Part shown: positions 46,601-61,000 of the stretch, one piece after another
Layout: every line of letters begins with the position of its first letter
Position numbering within the stretch: the first letter of the stretch is position 1
Assembly: GCA_964035545.1 (NCBI GenBank)
Contig: OZ037773.1
Span: 3,017,751 to 3,081,750, forward strand
Origin: Bugula neritina
Lineage: Eukaryota > Bryozoa > Gymnolaemata > Cheilostomatida > Bugulidae
DNA: 64,000 nt
Direction: 5' to 3'
Program-made: the position numbers and the translations under genes
Notes under the pieces: model-generated
The model's input: the letters and a program-made list of their open reading frames with translations, nothing else
What the model was told of the DNA's origin: nothing
Database searches by the model: none

Positions 46601-48104
46601 GGATCAGGTTGGTACTATTGCTATTAGGTTGAGAATATTATTAGTAAAACAATCACAATGTGCTCATTTTTGATATAAATTATTATTACTACTAGTACAG
46701 TAGTAGTACTAGTAGTAGTAGTACTCTAGTTACTAGTACTAGTAGTAGTAGTACTAGTAGGCCCACTAGTAGTTATGGTGTCTAATACCTTGATTGAGAA
46801 CTGTGAAAATCATTAGATTTAGTGATAACAGACTACCACTGTAAGTCTGTAAGTGCTTTAGTACTAGATGTACCACAAGTATCAATGCTTTAGGTTTTTA
46901 TGGTGTTAAATACTCATTTTTTACAGTGATTGTTATTTTATTGGTACGTGTTCTGTTACTTGTGAGTATTGTTACAATTCCAAATGAATAAGCCATTTTA
47001 AGTAAATACTCTTATACGGTGTGAATATTGATATGAATTATATGTTTCACATTTACCGCTATAGTTTTATCAGTATGATATACATTTTTTTAATAATAAT
47101 GATCATAAAACATCATCATTAAAAGTGTAAAGTTTTACTCCACTTTTTGGGACCAGTTGCTGCTTCTGGTAGCATAGGTAGAGTCTTTGCTCATTTATCC
47201 TAACACACTAAGGTTTGAGTTTTATCTTTATTGCAACATCCAAAAACCTTTGCCGACCTTGTTCTTACAATCAACTATGAAACCTTGTGAGTCTATGCCT
47301 AGTAGATGCATTACTGATAAATAACTAATAATATCTGCTTGTTATATGGGGAAGAATTTTTTGCATAGTAATTTTTCTCGTGTTTGTATTTTGATTTTTC
47401 TAATGTCAATATACTTAAGAAATATCCTGGAAAGCATTTTTTGCCAGTTCATTTCTTCTCTTTATTTCTTGTTCATTTTAACCATGCAATATCAGTTATT
47501 AACTCTCCAAGGTATACTGTTTTAATTATTCGTTGCTCTGGTGTAGCATCTAGGATGGTGTTGATATTAAGTGTGGTGCAGACTTTTTGAAAATCATGGC
47601 TTTTGTTTTAAAACCTTTCTTATCCATATCACAAAGTTTTCTTGCTTGTTTACCGCAATGAGTCTTAATCTAAATAAAAAAGCAATATTTGATCAATTAA
47701 ATTTTCAATCTGAAATTGGTTTTCAAACTGCTTTTGCCATTTAGTGTTCTTTTGCTGATGCTATATTAATGTGATTTTAAAAGGGAGTTTGCTGCGTTAT
47801 TAGATGTACTTATAATATGGGTATTTAAGTTCAATGGGAATATAAATATCCTTTTCATTATTGAAATGTTCACAATGACAACTCTGTTCATATGAGCTGC
47901 TGACTACAACTTAAAAGTTATCTGTTTGGAATGATTTTTATAGACTCTTGATAATGATTGCGTATGATTTACAATACAATACTATTTACCAACTATTGTT
48001 CGATGGTCACATGTCTTGTTTTATTTTTTCATCTTTTTTGTTTTCAATATGAGCAAACAAATAAGAATTGTATGGGTACGTTAAATTATTATTTAATTTT
48101 TCAG
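43700..48104. repeat. Gene-poor region with TAGTAT-type cryptic repeats
   Basis: 44200-46210 is dominated by imperfect ACTATAAGTATA / TATTAGTATTACT / GTGATACTGATAGTG runs on both strands. 46685-46770 is a palindromic TAGTAGTACTAGTAG array. 47100-48100 is AT-rich; no exon supported. Confidence 0.6.
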
Positions 48105-51100
48105 AATATTTCAGTTGGTGACCACTGTGGAGGAATTGAATGGAAAGCTGCAAAGACGGTTTCAGGCACTTATATGTAAGGCATTGGATATGGAGAGAGG
48201 GAGATCTGTGCTTATCCTTATATAATGCAAGTAAGTTAATTAATGTATTGCTGGCTTTTATTTATATGCATATAAAGTTTGTTTAGTGACTATTTGTGCT
48301 TGAAATTATTTGCAAAATTTAATTTGTCCTCTGCTTATAAAAATCTATTCAGAACTTTTTGCCTGTAGAATCTTCAACGTTTTAATTATATTTTTTTGGA
48401 GTTTTAGAAACAATTTCTTGGTACACAATCTGTTGCTACCAATGTAAGGTGACGGTACTTCTCTTGACTTCTAAAATGCAAGCAAAGCTTGTTTCCTCTC
48501 ACGATTACTTTTTGAGTGTGATGTTCGCTAAGGCACACATTTGAACATGTCAGTTACTACACTTTAATAGATGTTTTAGTATTAGATATATTTTAGTTTT
48601 AGGTAACATGAAATATTGAAAATAATGTATGCGAATCTGGTGAATGTTTAGACTTCAACTACCCCTATGCAAATGCAGGTTTAAACCATATAATCAAACT
48701 AAAAATCAATTATTTTTCTTTATATTTGATTTCTAGTTTTTTAGGTGAGAACTTGTTTTGTTTTGTTAAAAATTGTGGTTGGAAAATATCCTTATTCACC
48801 AGGCCACAGCTGCAACATTTACACTGCATGTCATCGTGATTTATGATTGAAGGCTAAGTGCAGTGGTAGAGTGTGGCAAGGCATAGGTCTAAGTACTGAA
48901 GAGACCACGGAGCAGAAAAATATTTATATCTCAAGATGTGGCTTGATTACACAGCATATGAATTATGATGGTAACAAAATATATGCCTTTCAACTTTAAA
49001 GTTTTTTTAAGCTTGCATTAATCTTATTCAAGATAGTATCTGTCCAAGCATTTAACAGCACATTGTATAAGGTTTTGCAAATGTTATTTAACTTTGTTTA
49101 CTACTTGTTTTTTGCTATTTTCAACAACTCGAACATGCCGCCAGTTTTTGTAATTTTCAAACAAGAAATTTCACAAACTCCATCAAATTGATTCAAATAG
49201 ATGTTATATGCACTATGCAGTTACAAAAGAATATTTTATTAACTAATTATGAGTCATAGTGTGTTGTAAAAATCTAAAACTTAACTATGTATTATTATGT
49301 CTCGTAAGACTATTTTTCAAAAAATTCCAAAGGGTTTTATTTATATATAACTCAAAGCCTGAAAGTTTTTTTTTGTCCAAAGTTCTTATTGTGACAATTA
49401 AAAGTCGCATCATAGTTTTTATTCTGTTGAATTACTTCATCACCCTTCGAAATTATTTCTTTCACTATGATTATTATAGTTGCTACCTATGATTACCTAA
49501 TTCAACATATATTCTTATTGTTATCAATTTTTTTTCATAACTGTCTTAATTCCATTTTCAAAAACGTATTTAAAAATGATATTAGCAAGTTGAATAGTTA
49601 GTTAAATGTGGCTTCAGATGCCATACGTGCATACATTGTCACTTTTTACATAGGCAATCATTGTATTTCCTAAATTAATTATTTCTTTTTAGTTTAAAAT
49701 GAACTACTCGATGGCTGTTGTGGTGAAGCTGAAAAATGCTGACATAGAAGATGTAATGGAAAGACTTTGTTTTGCTTGTCCAGGTAAATCATTTGTACAA
49801 AATTAAAAGTCTATTATGATAACAGATGATCTAAAAATAAATTGCATATCTTAAGGCTTAGTGGTAATATAATATACTTTGAGCACAAATTTAAATGATT
49901 AAAAAGCCCTGCATTGCTTACCTAGTATATTATCTCTTTACACATATTAGAAAAAGAAGTCATCATAATTTTTTTACTACAGAACATAGTCAAATTATTA
50001 CATTTACTTTTACATGAATAATCAGTTTCTCAGTTTTTTTCTTTATCTTCATGAACAAGCATTAACTTTGAAGACCTAAAAATAATGCACACAATTTTGA
50101 GGTATTTTTCTTCTTAAGTGTTTAAAATGTTTGACAGTTGGAAGAATATTTGGACATGATGTCAGTATGTTTCCTAGTTTTTCATATGGTTGAACTTGAT
50201 TTTTGTCATTCTCCTATACTCCTCAAGTGTGGAGTCCTGAATGTACACTTTTACTACGCTATTGTTCAGGGTTGTTTTAATTTTACTCTGTTACTTTACT
50301 ATATTTTAATCAACAAACCCCTAATTTATATTGATGGTATTTATGGTTATATTTTAGTCAAGCTGACCTAACACTTGTTCAGTTCAGGCTCATCAATGTA
50401 TGTTTGGTTTAGAAAATTAAACTGCAATGTGAAGTATTCAGACTAGTTACTTAACTAAAAAATGCACTAAATGCAAGGAAATATTATGTTAATATTTGTT
50501 ACCATAGTTCATTTCAAACTCATACATGTGATCAACAAAATACTTCATTTTGTTTTGCAGTGTAATCAAGATGAAATTATGAATGATGAAATTATGGATG
50601 GCAGCCAATTTATTTTGACTATCAGACAAGGACTACAGTTTTTATGGTAATTTCAATTTTTGAATATATCTCTTATATTATACATAAAATGTTCACCTTC
50701 TGCTTTAATTTGCAGCCAGGTTTTACTCATGGCTGCTGTATTCAAGTCACCTCATCACACAGCCAATCTACAAGACTGTCATAAAAGTTGCTATTATATT
50801 TTTTCACCAATTAATTAAAAGAAATAGAACTTCGGCTTCACAAGTGGTGTCACTCTCATACTCATTGTTTTACTTAATTTTGCCATCCTCCTATTCTTCA
50901 CTGTATTCTTTTAGGTCGCAGTGTTCTGCACTAATCTATGATCTCTTTTGATTTTTAACCCCCATGTTTAAATGTTTTGGTCTTGCTCCCTTTTTCTGGA
51001 GTTTCACACTGATGTAGCTGATTCCCTTCTTGTTTTATTGTTCTCTGCTGCATAGGTGCCCATATTATTCCAGCCTTCTCTTTCCCACAAATATAGTTAC

Positions 51101-52019
51101 TGCATTTACTGCCGCCCTGTCTCAGATCCCTTCATTTCTGGGAACGAAGCAATATTCCGAAGGCCCATTGCTCCGAAGGTCCATTAGTCCGAAAATTAGT
51201 ACACACAGGCATCCTCACTGAGAATATCATTAATATCACTCACAATTCAGTTTAAGTTCTTGCTATATTATTGATCTGTGGGTGGCATGCGTGTTGCCTA
51301 TTTGTGATTGTTTAGCCTGAGATTACACTATGATCAATAAGGGCTGTATCGTTTATCAACATTCCATTATGGCTGCTCCATAAACAAAGTACACACCAAG
51401 CTATTCATTAGCCTGTCACCTCGCAAGCCTGTAATTAATAATGTACCGTACGCATAATCATGTTGATAGATGATGTAGCAAGTAGGCAACACACATGCCA
51501 CCCACAGAGCAATAACATAGCTAGAACTTAAACTGAATTGTGAGTGAAATTAATGATATTCTCATTGAGGATGCCTGTGTGTACTAATTTTCGGACTAAT
51601 GGACCTTCGGAGCAGTGGGCATTCAGAATATTGACTAGTTACCCTCATTGCTTATGTAGCACAACTCATCTCCATGAAACCTAATTGATCCTCTAGGTAC
51701 TAAGAACTAGGGGCTGTCTGCAGTCATAATTTATTGCCAAAAGACATTGTCAGTCAAATGCACATTTTATATCAGCATTTTCAATTTTGTTGGCGTCTTC
51801 TTGATGGAGCCTTACCCTATTTCTTTTTCTACCCCTGTTTTGCATACTCTGTTGCTATGTGTCACTTCAATGAAACCATCGCCTCAACTTATTTAGTTTG
51901 ACTGTTGAAATATATTTTGCTTTTACAGGTCTAAAAGAAAGTGGCCATTTGAGTTTAAGTGCAGCTTCACTATTGACAAGAACATCTACGTTAGAGAAGA
52001 AAAGCATCTAGCTATATAA
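48105..52019 (+). pseudogene. Unrecognised gene or pseudogene, four spliceable exons, in-frame stop in the first
   Basis: Exons 48105-48230, 49693-49783, 50571-50646 and 51929-52019 (TAA) join in phase with GT/AG borders. The readout contains GDHCGGIEWKAAKTVSGTYM, a TAA at 48177-48179, then GIGYGEREICAYPYIMQ, FKMNYSMAVVVKLKNADIED, MERLCFACP, MDGSQFILTIRQGLQFLW and SKRKWPFEFKCSFTIDKNIY. The cysteine and aromatic pattern and clean phases look like a real protein end of about 130 residues, but I do not recognise the family. The TAA in exon one suggests a dead copy, or that translation starts after it. No upstream exon was found. A foldback element (51150-51633) lies in the last intron. Confidence 0.45.
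51150..51633. mobile_element. 484-bp foldback element with ~150-bp inverted repeats
   Basis: The left arm starts CAATATTCCGAAGGCCCA and the right arm is its reverse complement with few changes, continuing through GTCCATTAGTCCGAAAATTA and ACACACAGGCATCCTCA to GTGGGTGGCATG. No coding capacity and no clear target duplication. Confidence 0.85.
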
Positions 52020-52629
52020 TCAAGATGATTTGCATCCTGATTGTTACGATACCGCATGGTTCTGTTGTCATACTATTGTTCTTTCATACCTTTGTACTTT
52101 TTATTGTAAAGAGCTAGGCTTGAGCTCTGTAATAGGCAAGCCTACAATATATATTGACTGACAACAAATATGTCATCTCTCTCCCACATAATCGCAAGGA
52201 GTTACATTCTAGTATTGGTTCTAAAAACTCACACCTTAGTAATTAGATGCATAGCACAAAGTCTTAGCAATAGGGAGTATTGGTAAATTTTCCACATGAG
52301 TGGTGAGAAAATAACACTAACTTGAGACCTTTCTAAAACTCAACATTGCATTGCAAATAAGCTATACTTATTGTGCTTTATTCAGTGCTAGCTGGTATTT
52401 TTCAGACTGTTGGCCACAGCAAAGTATTTTGCCTTTTTTTGTACACATAGCCTAATGGTTGATTTAAGAAAATTGGAAGCTGCAGCCTACATGCACTGCA
52501 ATTCATCATTCTCATTCCGAAATGGATTTCTCATCACCTCATGGAACTAATTACATAACGAAGGAAACCACAACTGATGAGTTACTGCAACTACAAATTC
52601 ACAAAATGCTCAGTCATAGAAGCGAAGTA

Positions 52630-52790
52630 CACTGCGTTTCCATTATCGCATTATGCGAATGGATTTTTTCATTCGGCTAATGGGAACAGTTACATCCGAT
52701 GAAACGCAACTATAAGTTAATGCAAACCACAAACCGCAAATAATCCGTACAGAATTCATTCGCATTATGCGAAGTCATGGAAACGCAGTG
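52630..52790. mobile_element. MITE copy, CACTGCGTTTCC termini, inverted relative to the 29.6-kb copy
   Basis: 161 bp, ends CACTGCGTTTCCATTA and ATGGAAACGCAGTG; the interior matches the reverse complement of 29633-29796. Confidence 0.85.
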
Positions 52791-55700
52791 ATAAAGAAGT
52801 CAATGTCAGCCCTGGTGAATATTTACCTAAAAGGCAACAAACAAATTTTACTGCACCATTTCAACAAGTTAAGATATAAAACGCCTATTCTTTTAATTTG
52901 ATTGTTCAGCTTTATTTTATTTTTAGATTGTACCAGCTGGTGCAATAAAAAATATATTTGGAAAGGCTTCAGTTTTATAGAGGAAAAGCAGTGAAATAAC
53001 TTTCGTTTTACCATGCACCCCTAATCAACGCTCTTGTAGTTTAAGAGCTTAGGTTAATAAAGTTTCTCAGCTAATTAATCCCACCTGCACACATTTTTAC
53101 ACATAATTATCAGTCGTCTCAGCACCATGCAATAGTTAGATGAAAAGGGTCATTTATTGACAATTAAAAGCCATAGTTAGCAGAGTAGTTAAAAGCCTTT
53201 TTTCAATAATAAGTTTTTGGTTGCATTTTTCAAGTTTATTCTTTCATTGTAAATTAAGATAAAAACAAAAACTGCAGGGCTTACCTACAGCCAAGTAGAG
53301 AAATATTCAATATGCTGTCAAAGGCAAACAAACTATATGAACTATTATAATATGATATTAACTATGCACATGTGCTATGCTTCTATTTATTTTTGAATTG
53401 TGGCTCAGATATGCTAAATACTCGAACTGCGGTTACTTCTTTTTCTGTTCAGCTGTATAAGTCAATAGGTAGTATTTTAGGATTGAGGTTTTTTCTTAAA
53501 TAGAATTTCTATAGGGTAGTCTTTAGTATAAATTCTTTGTCTGCTAAAATCTATGAGCAAAATAATATTTATAGTACTCCGTTTTGAAAGAATAGCACAC
53601 CATTTGGTACAGGAATTTGGCCCCTATAAAAATGCAAGTGTTGGTGATGGAAGTAGTAAACGAATTGCTACTGCAAGTGTAGAGTAGTGTGACTTTCAGC
53701 CATGACAGAACGTACTTCAGAGCATAATGACATAGCATAACGTCAATAGTTGTGCATTACACGGTTTAGTTGCCTGCTGGCCCGTTTGTAACACATTCTG
53801 TTAGTGCAAATAAGTGGTAATCCAGTAGGCCTAATGGAACTGCATTCGTGAACTATTTATAGTTAACATATTATGTCAACCACAATATCATTACCCTTTG
53901 ACCATCTTTGTTTTCCATATGCCTATTGTGAACTGCATAATGTTAGCCAACATGTTTTGTAAGCTTATCAGTTTAGCTATAGCTATATAAATGCTTGTAA
54001 GCTTGCTCGCACCTGGCAATACCATGGTAGGCCAACTGCTAGGACCATGACTAGTGCAGCCACAATTAATATAACCAACCAGCTTTCACTGTAGTGTGGC
54101 CATATGTTTGGCTTTGTTAATATTTTGTCAGAGTGCAAGTCTCAACTGATGCCATAAATTGCAATGTGAAAACTATCATGAATCAAGTAATATGTTGGTA
54201 AAGATATGCAAAAATGTATAACAAGTCACAAAGTTATCTCAAAACAATCAGGGTTTCAAATTTCATCACTGATGGCCATAGCTCAAGCAAGTTGAATATC
54301 ATTGCAACAAAAAGGAAGCAACTTATTTTCTCCAAAAAATTTGTTATTGTAAAAATAAGTAAAACTAATTTAATTTTTAAAATTTACCTCTAATATTAGT
54401 TTAGATCTTTTCATGATTTGCGGACGTAAACCTAAAATTAAGGCTGCATGCATGTTTTCTCAAACCAAAGTGTGTTTACCTATAAAAGATAATTTGACTT
54501 GTCAATCTATTACCTAGGTCCTAGTACATCAGTGTATATTTATATACCATAGCTCTGACCGCTGGCTGTGCCTTAGTAATAATATACAAACTACAGTTTA
54601 TTTTTAACCGTTGGTTTATTTAATCAAGATACCTTTGCAAGTAGCAACAGAGTCATAGGCCAATTTTAAAACAAGATGGCAATCCACTGCTAGTAAACAC
54701 CCTGATGGAATATAACCCACTCATTTTTCTAGCTGTTGTTTATATCATTATAGTATAATCCCTTATGTATTGGCATTCTTCCTAAGATGATGCATTGGCT
54801 TCGTGGTAAACCGCGTTTCCTTTGCACTCGTTGGGTATGGGTTCAATCCTCGCAGTCAGCTAAATTTTTTGCAATCTTGCATTCTTGTCAAATACTTCCA
54901 CTAAATTATTTTTACTAATTTTACACATTGATATGTGTAATAATAGTGATGGGTCAAATATGACTATAGTTGTAGAATTTCTTTCACTTTTTAAATAACA
55001 CTCAACAGGTGGACAGTGTATATAGTACATACATATTAGTTAGATACTGAACACTGGGCTAAATATAGGGTTTAGTTATTAAGTAAATATTGATAGTTGG
55101 TGCAATAATGGAGAAATTAAGTTATGTACATGTTCTTGTGATTACATTTTTATTAACCGCACCCCACGCTAAAATTTGTTATCCAGATGAAGAAGGTTAA
55201 GCTATCAAAGCTTTTAAATTACTGCACAGAAGTGTAAAAATAGCAGCCTATTTCTTCTTGTTATATAGTGAAATGACATTCATTATGTATATAGGCATAT
55301 ATATATATATTTTAATTCTGTTACATCATATTTTAGCTTTAAAACAAGCATGTTATGTCCATTTGTTTATCACACCCCTGCAGTAAATATGTCAAAAATT
55401 CCTTACTTTTGCTACCTAAAATTTCTTTTAAAATATAAGCAGCTACATAGAGCATTTTTTCAAGTTAGAAAATATGTATATATATTTTTCAACTACGTTT
55501 TAAAAGGAATACAAATATGTAAACCACAAAGCAGTGATTGTCTTCTTTCAATGCCATATTTTTGATGACACCAAGAAAGAAGGTGATAATGCAACTCCTA
55601 AGAGCATGTGCACTAAATCGCTCCTCTGTCTGAGAGTATACCATTTGTATTAATGTATGAAGTCTTCAACATATATTTCAACTTATTTTTGCAAGTAACT

Positions 55701-58030
55701 CATGACAGTAAACTATATGCTTGCTTTTCTTCATGTGTGTGTGCGTGTGTGAGTGTGTGTGTAAAAATGCAGCACTCATAATAGTTGCTATTTTATGAAC
55801 AGCTTACTATAGCTACAGTTATATGTAATTGCATAGGAGTGTTGCAAGTGTTTGCTAAAAGATGGTATATAAAACATGTCGACGAATTTGTTGTAGAAAA
55901 ATTTAAATAATTACTTAGCATTTAGCAATAAAATTGTTCATGTACAAATCAGAAACACCAAGTTGTATGCATATATTTCAAATAGTATATGCATGAATTT
56001 GCAAAAAAAATTAGAACTTATACTTTCACTATGAGTATATGTTTTATATATGTGCTCATTTTGTATATACTGCACAATATGTTATTTACAATGTTAAACC
56101 AAAATAATCAGAACTCAATATAGTGTAATACAGGCACATCTACAATGTTAACAAATATAACATTAAAAACAAGAAACAAAATTGTTGGTATCTTTTACTT
56201 AATTTTTTACAAGCAAAAAATTATTCTTGCCGCAAACTAAATTTAAATGCTGAGGTTCGTAAAGTTATATGTTTGTTAAATTATTTTGCATTTGTTTATA
56301 TTCTACAAATAATTTCTACATCTTTTATATAATTGCGATATTTCTTTTCGTCTACTACATGCAGCTCATTATATGCATATGTAGGCTATATACAATGCAG
56401 CATAAAATTTTATAATACTAAGCAAAAAATGCTATGAAAATAAAAACATTTTACAAAATGATATTATATTATGGTAGCAATAAAGTTGTAATAGACTATT
56501 ATTTAATGAGAAGACAATTATGTCTTTATAATGAAGATTGATAAATTTATAATATGAGCTGAAATTGAGTGAGAAGACAATTATGCTTTCAAAATACTTA
56601 CAAGACTAAATTCTTATCTAATAGCTACAGTATTTAATATCCTTTGTTCAGAACAAAGTCTAAAAGGAGCGGATTTAAATAAAAATTCAGACCTGCATTT
56701 GTTAAAACTTTTCAATCAAAATTATTACATTATATTATTCTTTCTCATAACTCCTAGCTTCTAAAACCTTTTGCATGAAAAAATTGATTTAGAATGCAAA
56801 TTACTGCTAGAAATTGCCGTGTTTTAATGTCAACCCTAACTGTATCCACCACTTGTTTTAGTTGTTACGATCGTTGCCTAACCAATGAAGTTGAACTGGT
56901 TGTACCTCCAGCCAATCAATTACTTATTTCAATTGCGCCTCATTAGGCTAGGATCGTTGACGAAATCTATATAATGTAATACAAATCCCATTACCACTGA
57001 TTGACCCGAAGTTCTCTACGACTTTTATAGTGGTATAGGATAATAGATATACTGCACTTACATTATAATATTATGCAGCCTCAATTAGATTCATTGAACA
57101 TGATTGCTATCTCTATAATATGCATACATGTAGACATGTGTAGACGATTCTAAATAAATATAAATACAAGATTTATGTAAAACTATATATAAGAGATTTA
57201 TTCACTCTAAATTGTGGTATATTTTATTGTATGTATCACTATACTTTTACTGACATGTAAATATAGATATCTGAATAAAATATAATCATTCATCAGCTGC
57301 ATGTATTCATATTACACTGCCCAGCTCTCAGCTGACACTTTAATGAAAACAAGATTATTATAATAATATATATAACAATAATAATATATATAACAATATA
57401 TATTATTATAATAATATATATAACAATATATATTAGAACATAATTTTAAGGTGCCTGAAAATGTAGTTTTATTTGCCATAATTGATGAAATATTTAATAG
57501 ATCACAAATTTGCATGTTTTAATTTGCTATATACATTAACAAACTTTGCTCTATATTGGTTATGATTACAAGATTTAGCCAAAATCTTATAATAATACAC
57601 ATTTTACTTTTATATGATGACAGTTTACCAGTATAACTTAAAATTCTAGCTTATAGCTTAATTTACCCATGCAACTGCGTTTTGTAAATATAATTTTATC
57701 AATGTAATTTTGCTTTTAATGGCTCTAAGAATGTATATATGCATCAGCTTAATACAATAACCATGAACCTATATATGATTGAATATTTCAAACTGACAAT
57801 ATAATTGTATATGTTATCTTGTAGTGAGATGAGAAACTGCCACTGCAGCGTTTTGTATAATCTGTCCTGTTTAGCTATCTACACTGCAGGTAGAAATTGT
57901 CCCATACCCAGTCTATAAAATATTATTCAGCTATAATATTATGCACACATGATTATATAGGACTGTTTACAGAACACAGTAGCATATAAGAATTTTTGCA
58001 GCTTACATGTATGTTTTTATGTGGTTTTAG
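52791..58030. other. Gene-free stretch before the Ig receptor
   Basis: AT-rich, with short ATATAT tracts (57360-57440) and a GTGTGTGTG tract near 55735. No exon could be supported; the missing signal-peptide exon of the receptor should be here or further left. Confidence 0.4.
54788..54858 (+). other. tRNA-like relic
   Basis: TGGCTTCGTGG resembles a pol III A box and GGGTTCAATCCTC a B box, spaced as in a tRNA. The acceptor stem does not pair, so it is a pseudo-tRNA or tRNA-derived SINE head at best. Confidence 0.3.
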
Positions 58031-61000
58031 CACAGCCATCTACAGAGATAGACTACAGTACTACAACTTCACCAGATTTCTATAAAGATGAGAAGATAAC
58101 TTTCACATATGAAGCATCTGGTTATAATAATCTGAGATCCTTACAGTTACGATATGAAGCTGATGGAGACAGCACAATCTACAGAAGTGGGTGTAGTAGA
58201 AGTTCTAAGGATGACACAGTATGGGTGAGCTTTTCAACTCCAGATATTATTACTCTCTCTGGAATAGAAGGACCTGGAGTCAGTGATGCATACTGTAACT
58301 CAGTTGGTAAACCTGAAGGTTTCACTCTTTCTGTACAACTCACTGTAACAGATTCAACACTCAATCGGAGGTTTCACTGTAGAGGGTTTGAAGGAGGAGG
58401 TGTGGGGGAAATTTTCTCCTCAGAAGTTTCAGTAGAAGTTAAAAGTAAGTTTGTAAAATAAACTTCATTTTTTTCTTAGAATATTAGTTGCCAACGTTTC
58501 TTTTATAACCCCTGTATGCGTGCAACTACTACCCTGCAACGTATACACAGATTATGTATCACATATATTCATTGATGTAATATTTATTGTCATTATACTA
58601 CTTGTTATACCTCCACTCAAATAATAAGATTCCAAATGAGAATAAAGTAACAACAATGAGCATTGCTGCAGTTTCTGTATATATGCAGCAACAATATCTG
58701 TATAAATTGAGTTTGTCATATTTCTTCCACTGGACATCTTCGTAAACAATTTGGATATATATTTATAACCTACTTATAGACATTTCATATAAACAATCAG
58801 CATAAATGAAATTACTGTATGTTCTTCACCGCATTCAACATGCAACGTGACTTCTAATTGGTTTTTGTTTTCAACAGCCGCTCCAATTGATATATTTCTA
58901 AATGTACAAGAAAAGATCACGGAAGGAACAGTGTTTAATTTTGATTGTATCTCTGCGGGGGCAGTTCCTGTGTCAAACTATGAATACGGTGAGTATTTTT
59001 TGAAATAGTTCCACAATTAATTCAGAAATAGCGTAGGAATAAAAGTAGAATATATATCACATCACTGAACCCCACCTGATATAATCAGAAATAAATTTTA
59101 AAGTGATTGAGACATATAGATTTTAAAATATTCGGGTTTTTTAAAAGCCAACACTATTGGGGTTCTTTCACAGAGTCTGACTATAACTATACATTAGTAA
59201 AACAGTTTCCATAAGATCTTTTGCTATATATACTGTGCTTGCATATACGGTAGGTATATAGCATAAATTAATGTCAACGGTGCAATAGTATAATAAGAAA
59301 TATTTACGTCTCAGAAGTAAATGGTAACACAGTGGCTGGAAAGTATACTCCTACTGAGACAGACAGAACTGGACTAACTTTATCTTGTACAGATACAGAA
59401 CATTCTAACTGGAAGAGAGGAAACACTAATAAAACTGTTACTATCATGCCACAGTGTGAGTATCATAAAAAAATTATATAATTATGCCACAGGTATATGC
59501 ATTATAGAATTAAAGCTTATATAAATTACCATACTTGGTGACATTATAACAAGCTCGCTTACAATAAATTTCATTGCTGCAGATTTAACCGTAAAACATG
59601 GTACAGATACTATAATCATAAAAGAGTTTAACCCAGGACAGTCTGATGTGAAATTAGAGTGTAGTCAACATGTGGATGCTAACCCACCACTCTCTACCTT
59701 TACTTGGACATATAATGGAGTTGTGACTACAGAAACATTTAATAAGCTGACTTTGACTTCTCAAGCAGATGGTGTATTAGAAACAGTTTCATGTACAGCT
59801 GAGAATGGTCTATGTAAGAAATTATTTAAAGAATTATCACCATTTACTGATTTGTTCAGATACAAAACTTTAGATAATTTTCACATAAATGATCCCATTA
59901 AATCTTTTGAGAAACATGCATATTGCAAAGTGATCAATACTATTAACAATCTGTATTAATTGATAATTTTCTGCCAATCAATTAATGCAGATTGTTAGTA
60001 ATATATTGATAACTTTGCAATATGTTTCTCAAAAACTTTAATGAAAGTATTTATGTGAAAATTATCCAAGCTCATTCAGAGAAGACGTGCAGATATTTTG
60101 GCCAAACTGATTTAAGCAAATTGTTGTTTATTCCTTACAAGAAAAGCATGTGTGAGAGAGATACAGAAATATTAAACAAGCAAAAGTATTTTAAATTATA
60201 GATTATTAAAGAGTGATTACTACCAATTTTGCTCATGACTTATAGGGACTGCTTTTTGCCTTCTGACAGTTTACAACGATAGGGATCTAATCTAAATTAA
60301 AAAGTGGTTGTATATATAATATGGGTTCAAAGCTTTATATAATCCTCAGAAAAAGTCTCATATTGAGAAAAGTCTTAACCGTGCATCCTTGCAGCAGCTA
60401 ATTATAGAACAAATGTATTCTGTAATTTGAATAGGAGATTATCCCCTCATTCACACTTACCGTATCGTACGCCGTAACAGCAAAAATAAAATGGCGAAGC
60501 TGTTGCATTTTGTCAACGGGTGTTCACACATTGCCGTAAAAGTACAACGCATGACGTTGAGCTGTGATCAATCATAATAAAGCCAATTCTTGTCTGCGGT
60601 GATTTGAACGCCTTTGAATATTATTTACAAATTATTCGCAACATTCTTATCAAAAGATGTTATATAAATGCTATTTACTAAATAAAAGCAATTACATGAA
60701 AAGAATCTTTTTTTTAAATATATTCGTTTTTAAAATAATTGTGCAAACTAATTTAAATAATGAATATTTAAGCCGTCCAAATCATTTTTAAGTTTTTGGT
60801 TTGCTTGATTTTGTGATTAGGGAAAGCTAGATTTTTAAGCTGGGTTTAATTCAAACAAGCCGGATAAAGATTTTTTAATCTTTTAAAACTTTTGAATTGG
60901 TTAAATTAAATCAAAAATAAGTGATTAAAATAAACTAGCGAAATAGTTCTTTAAATTTTAGTACCAGATCAACTCTACCCAATAGGAGCCCGCCGTGATT

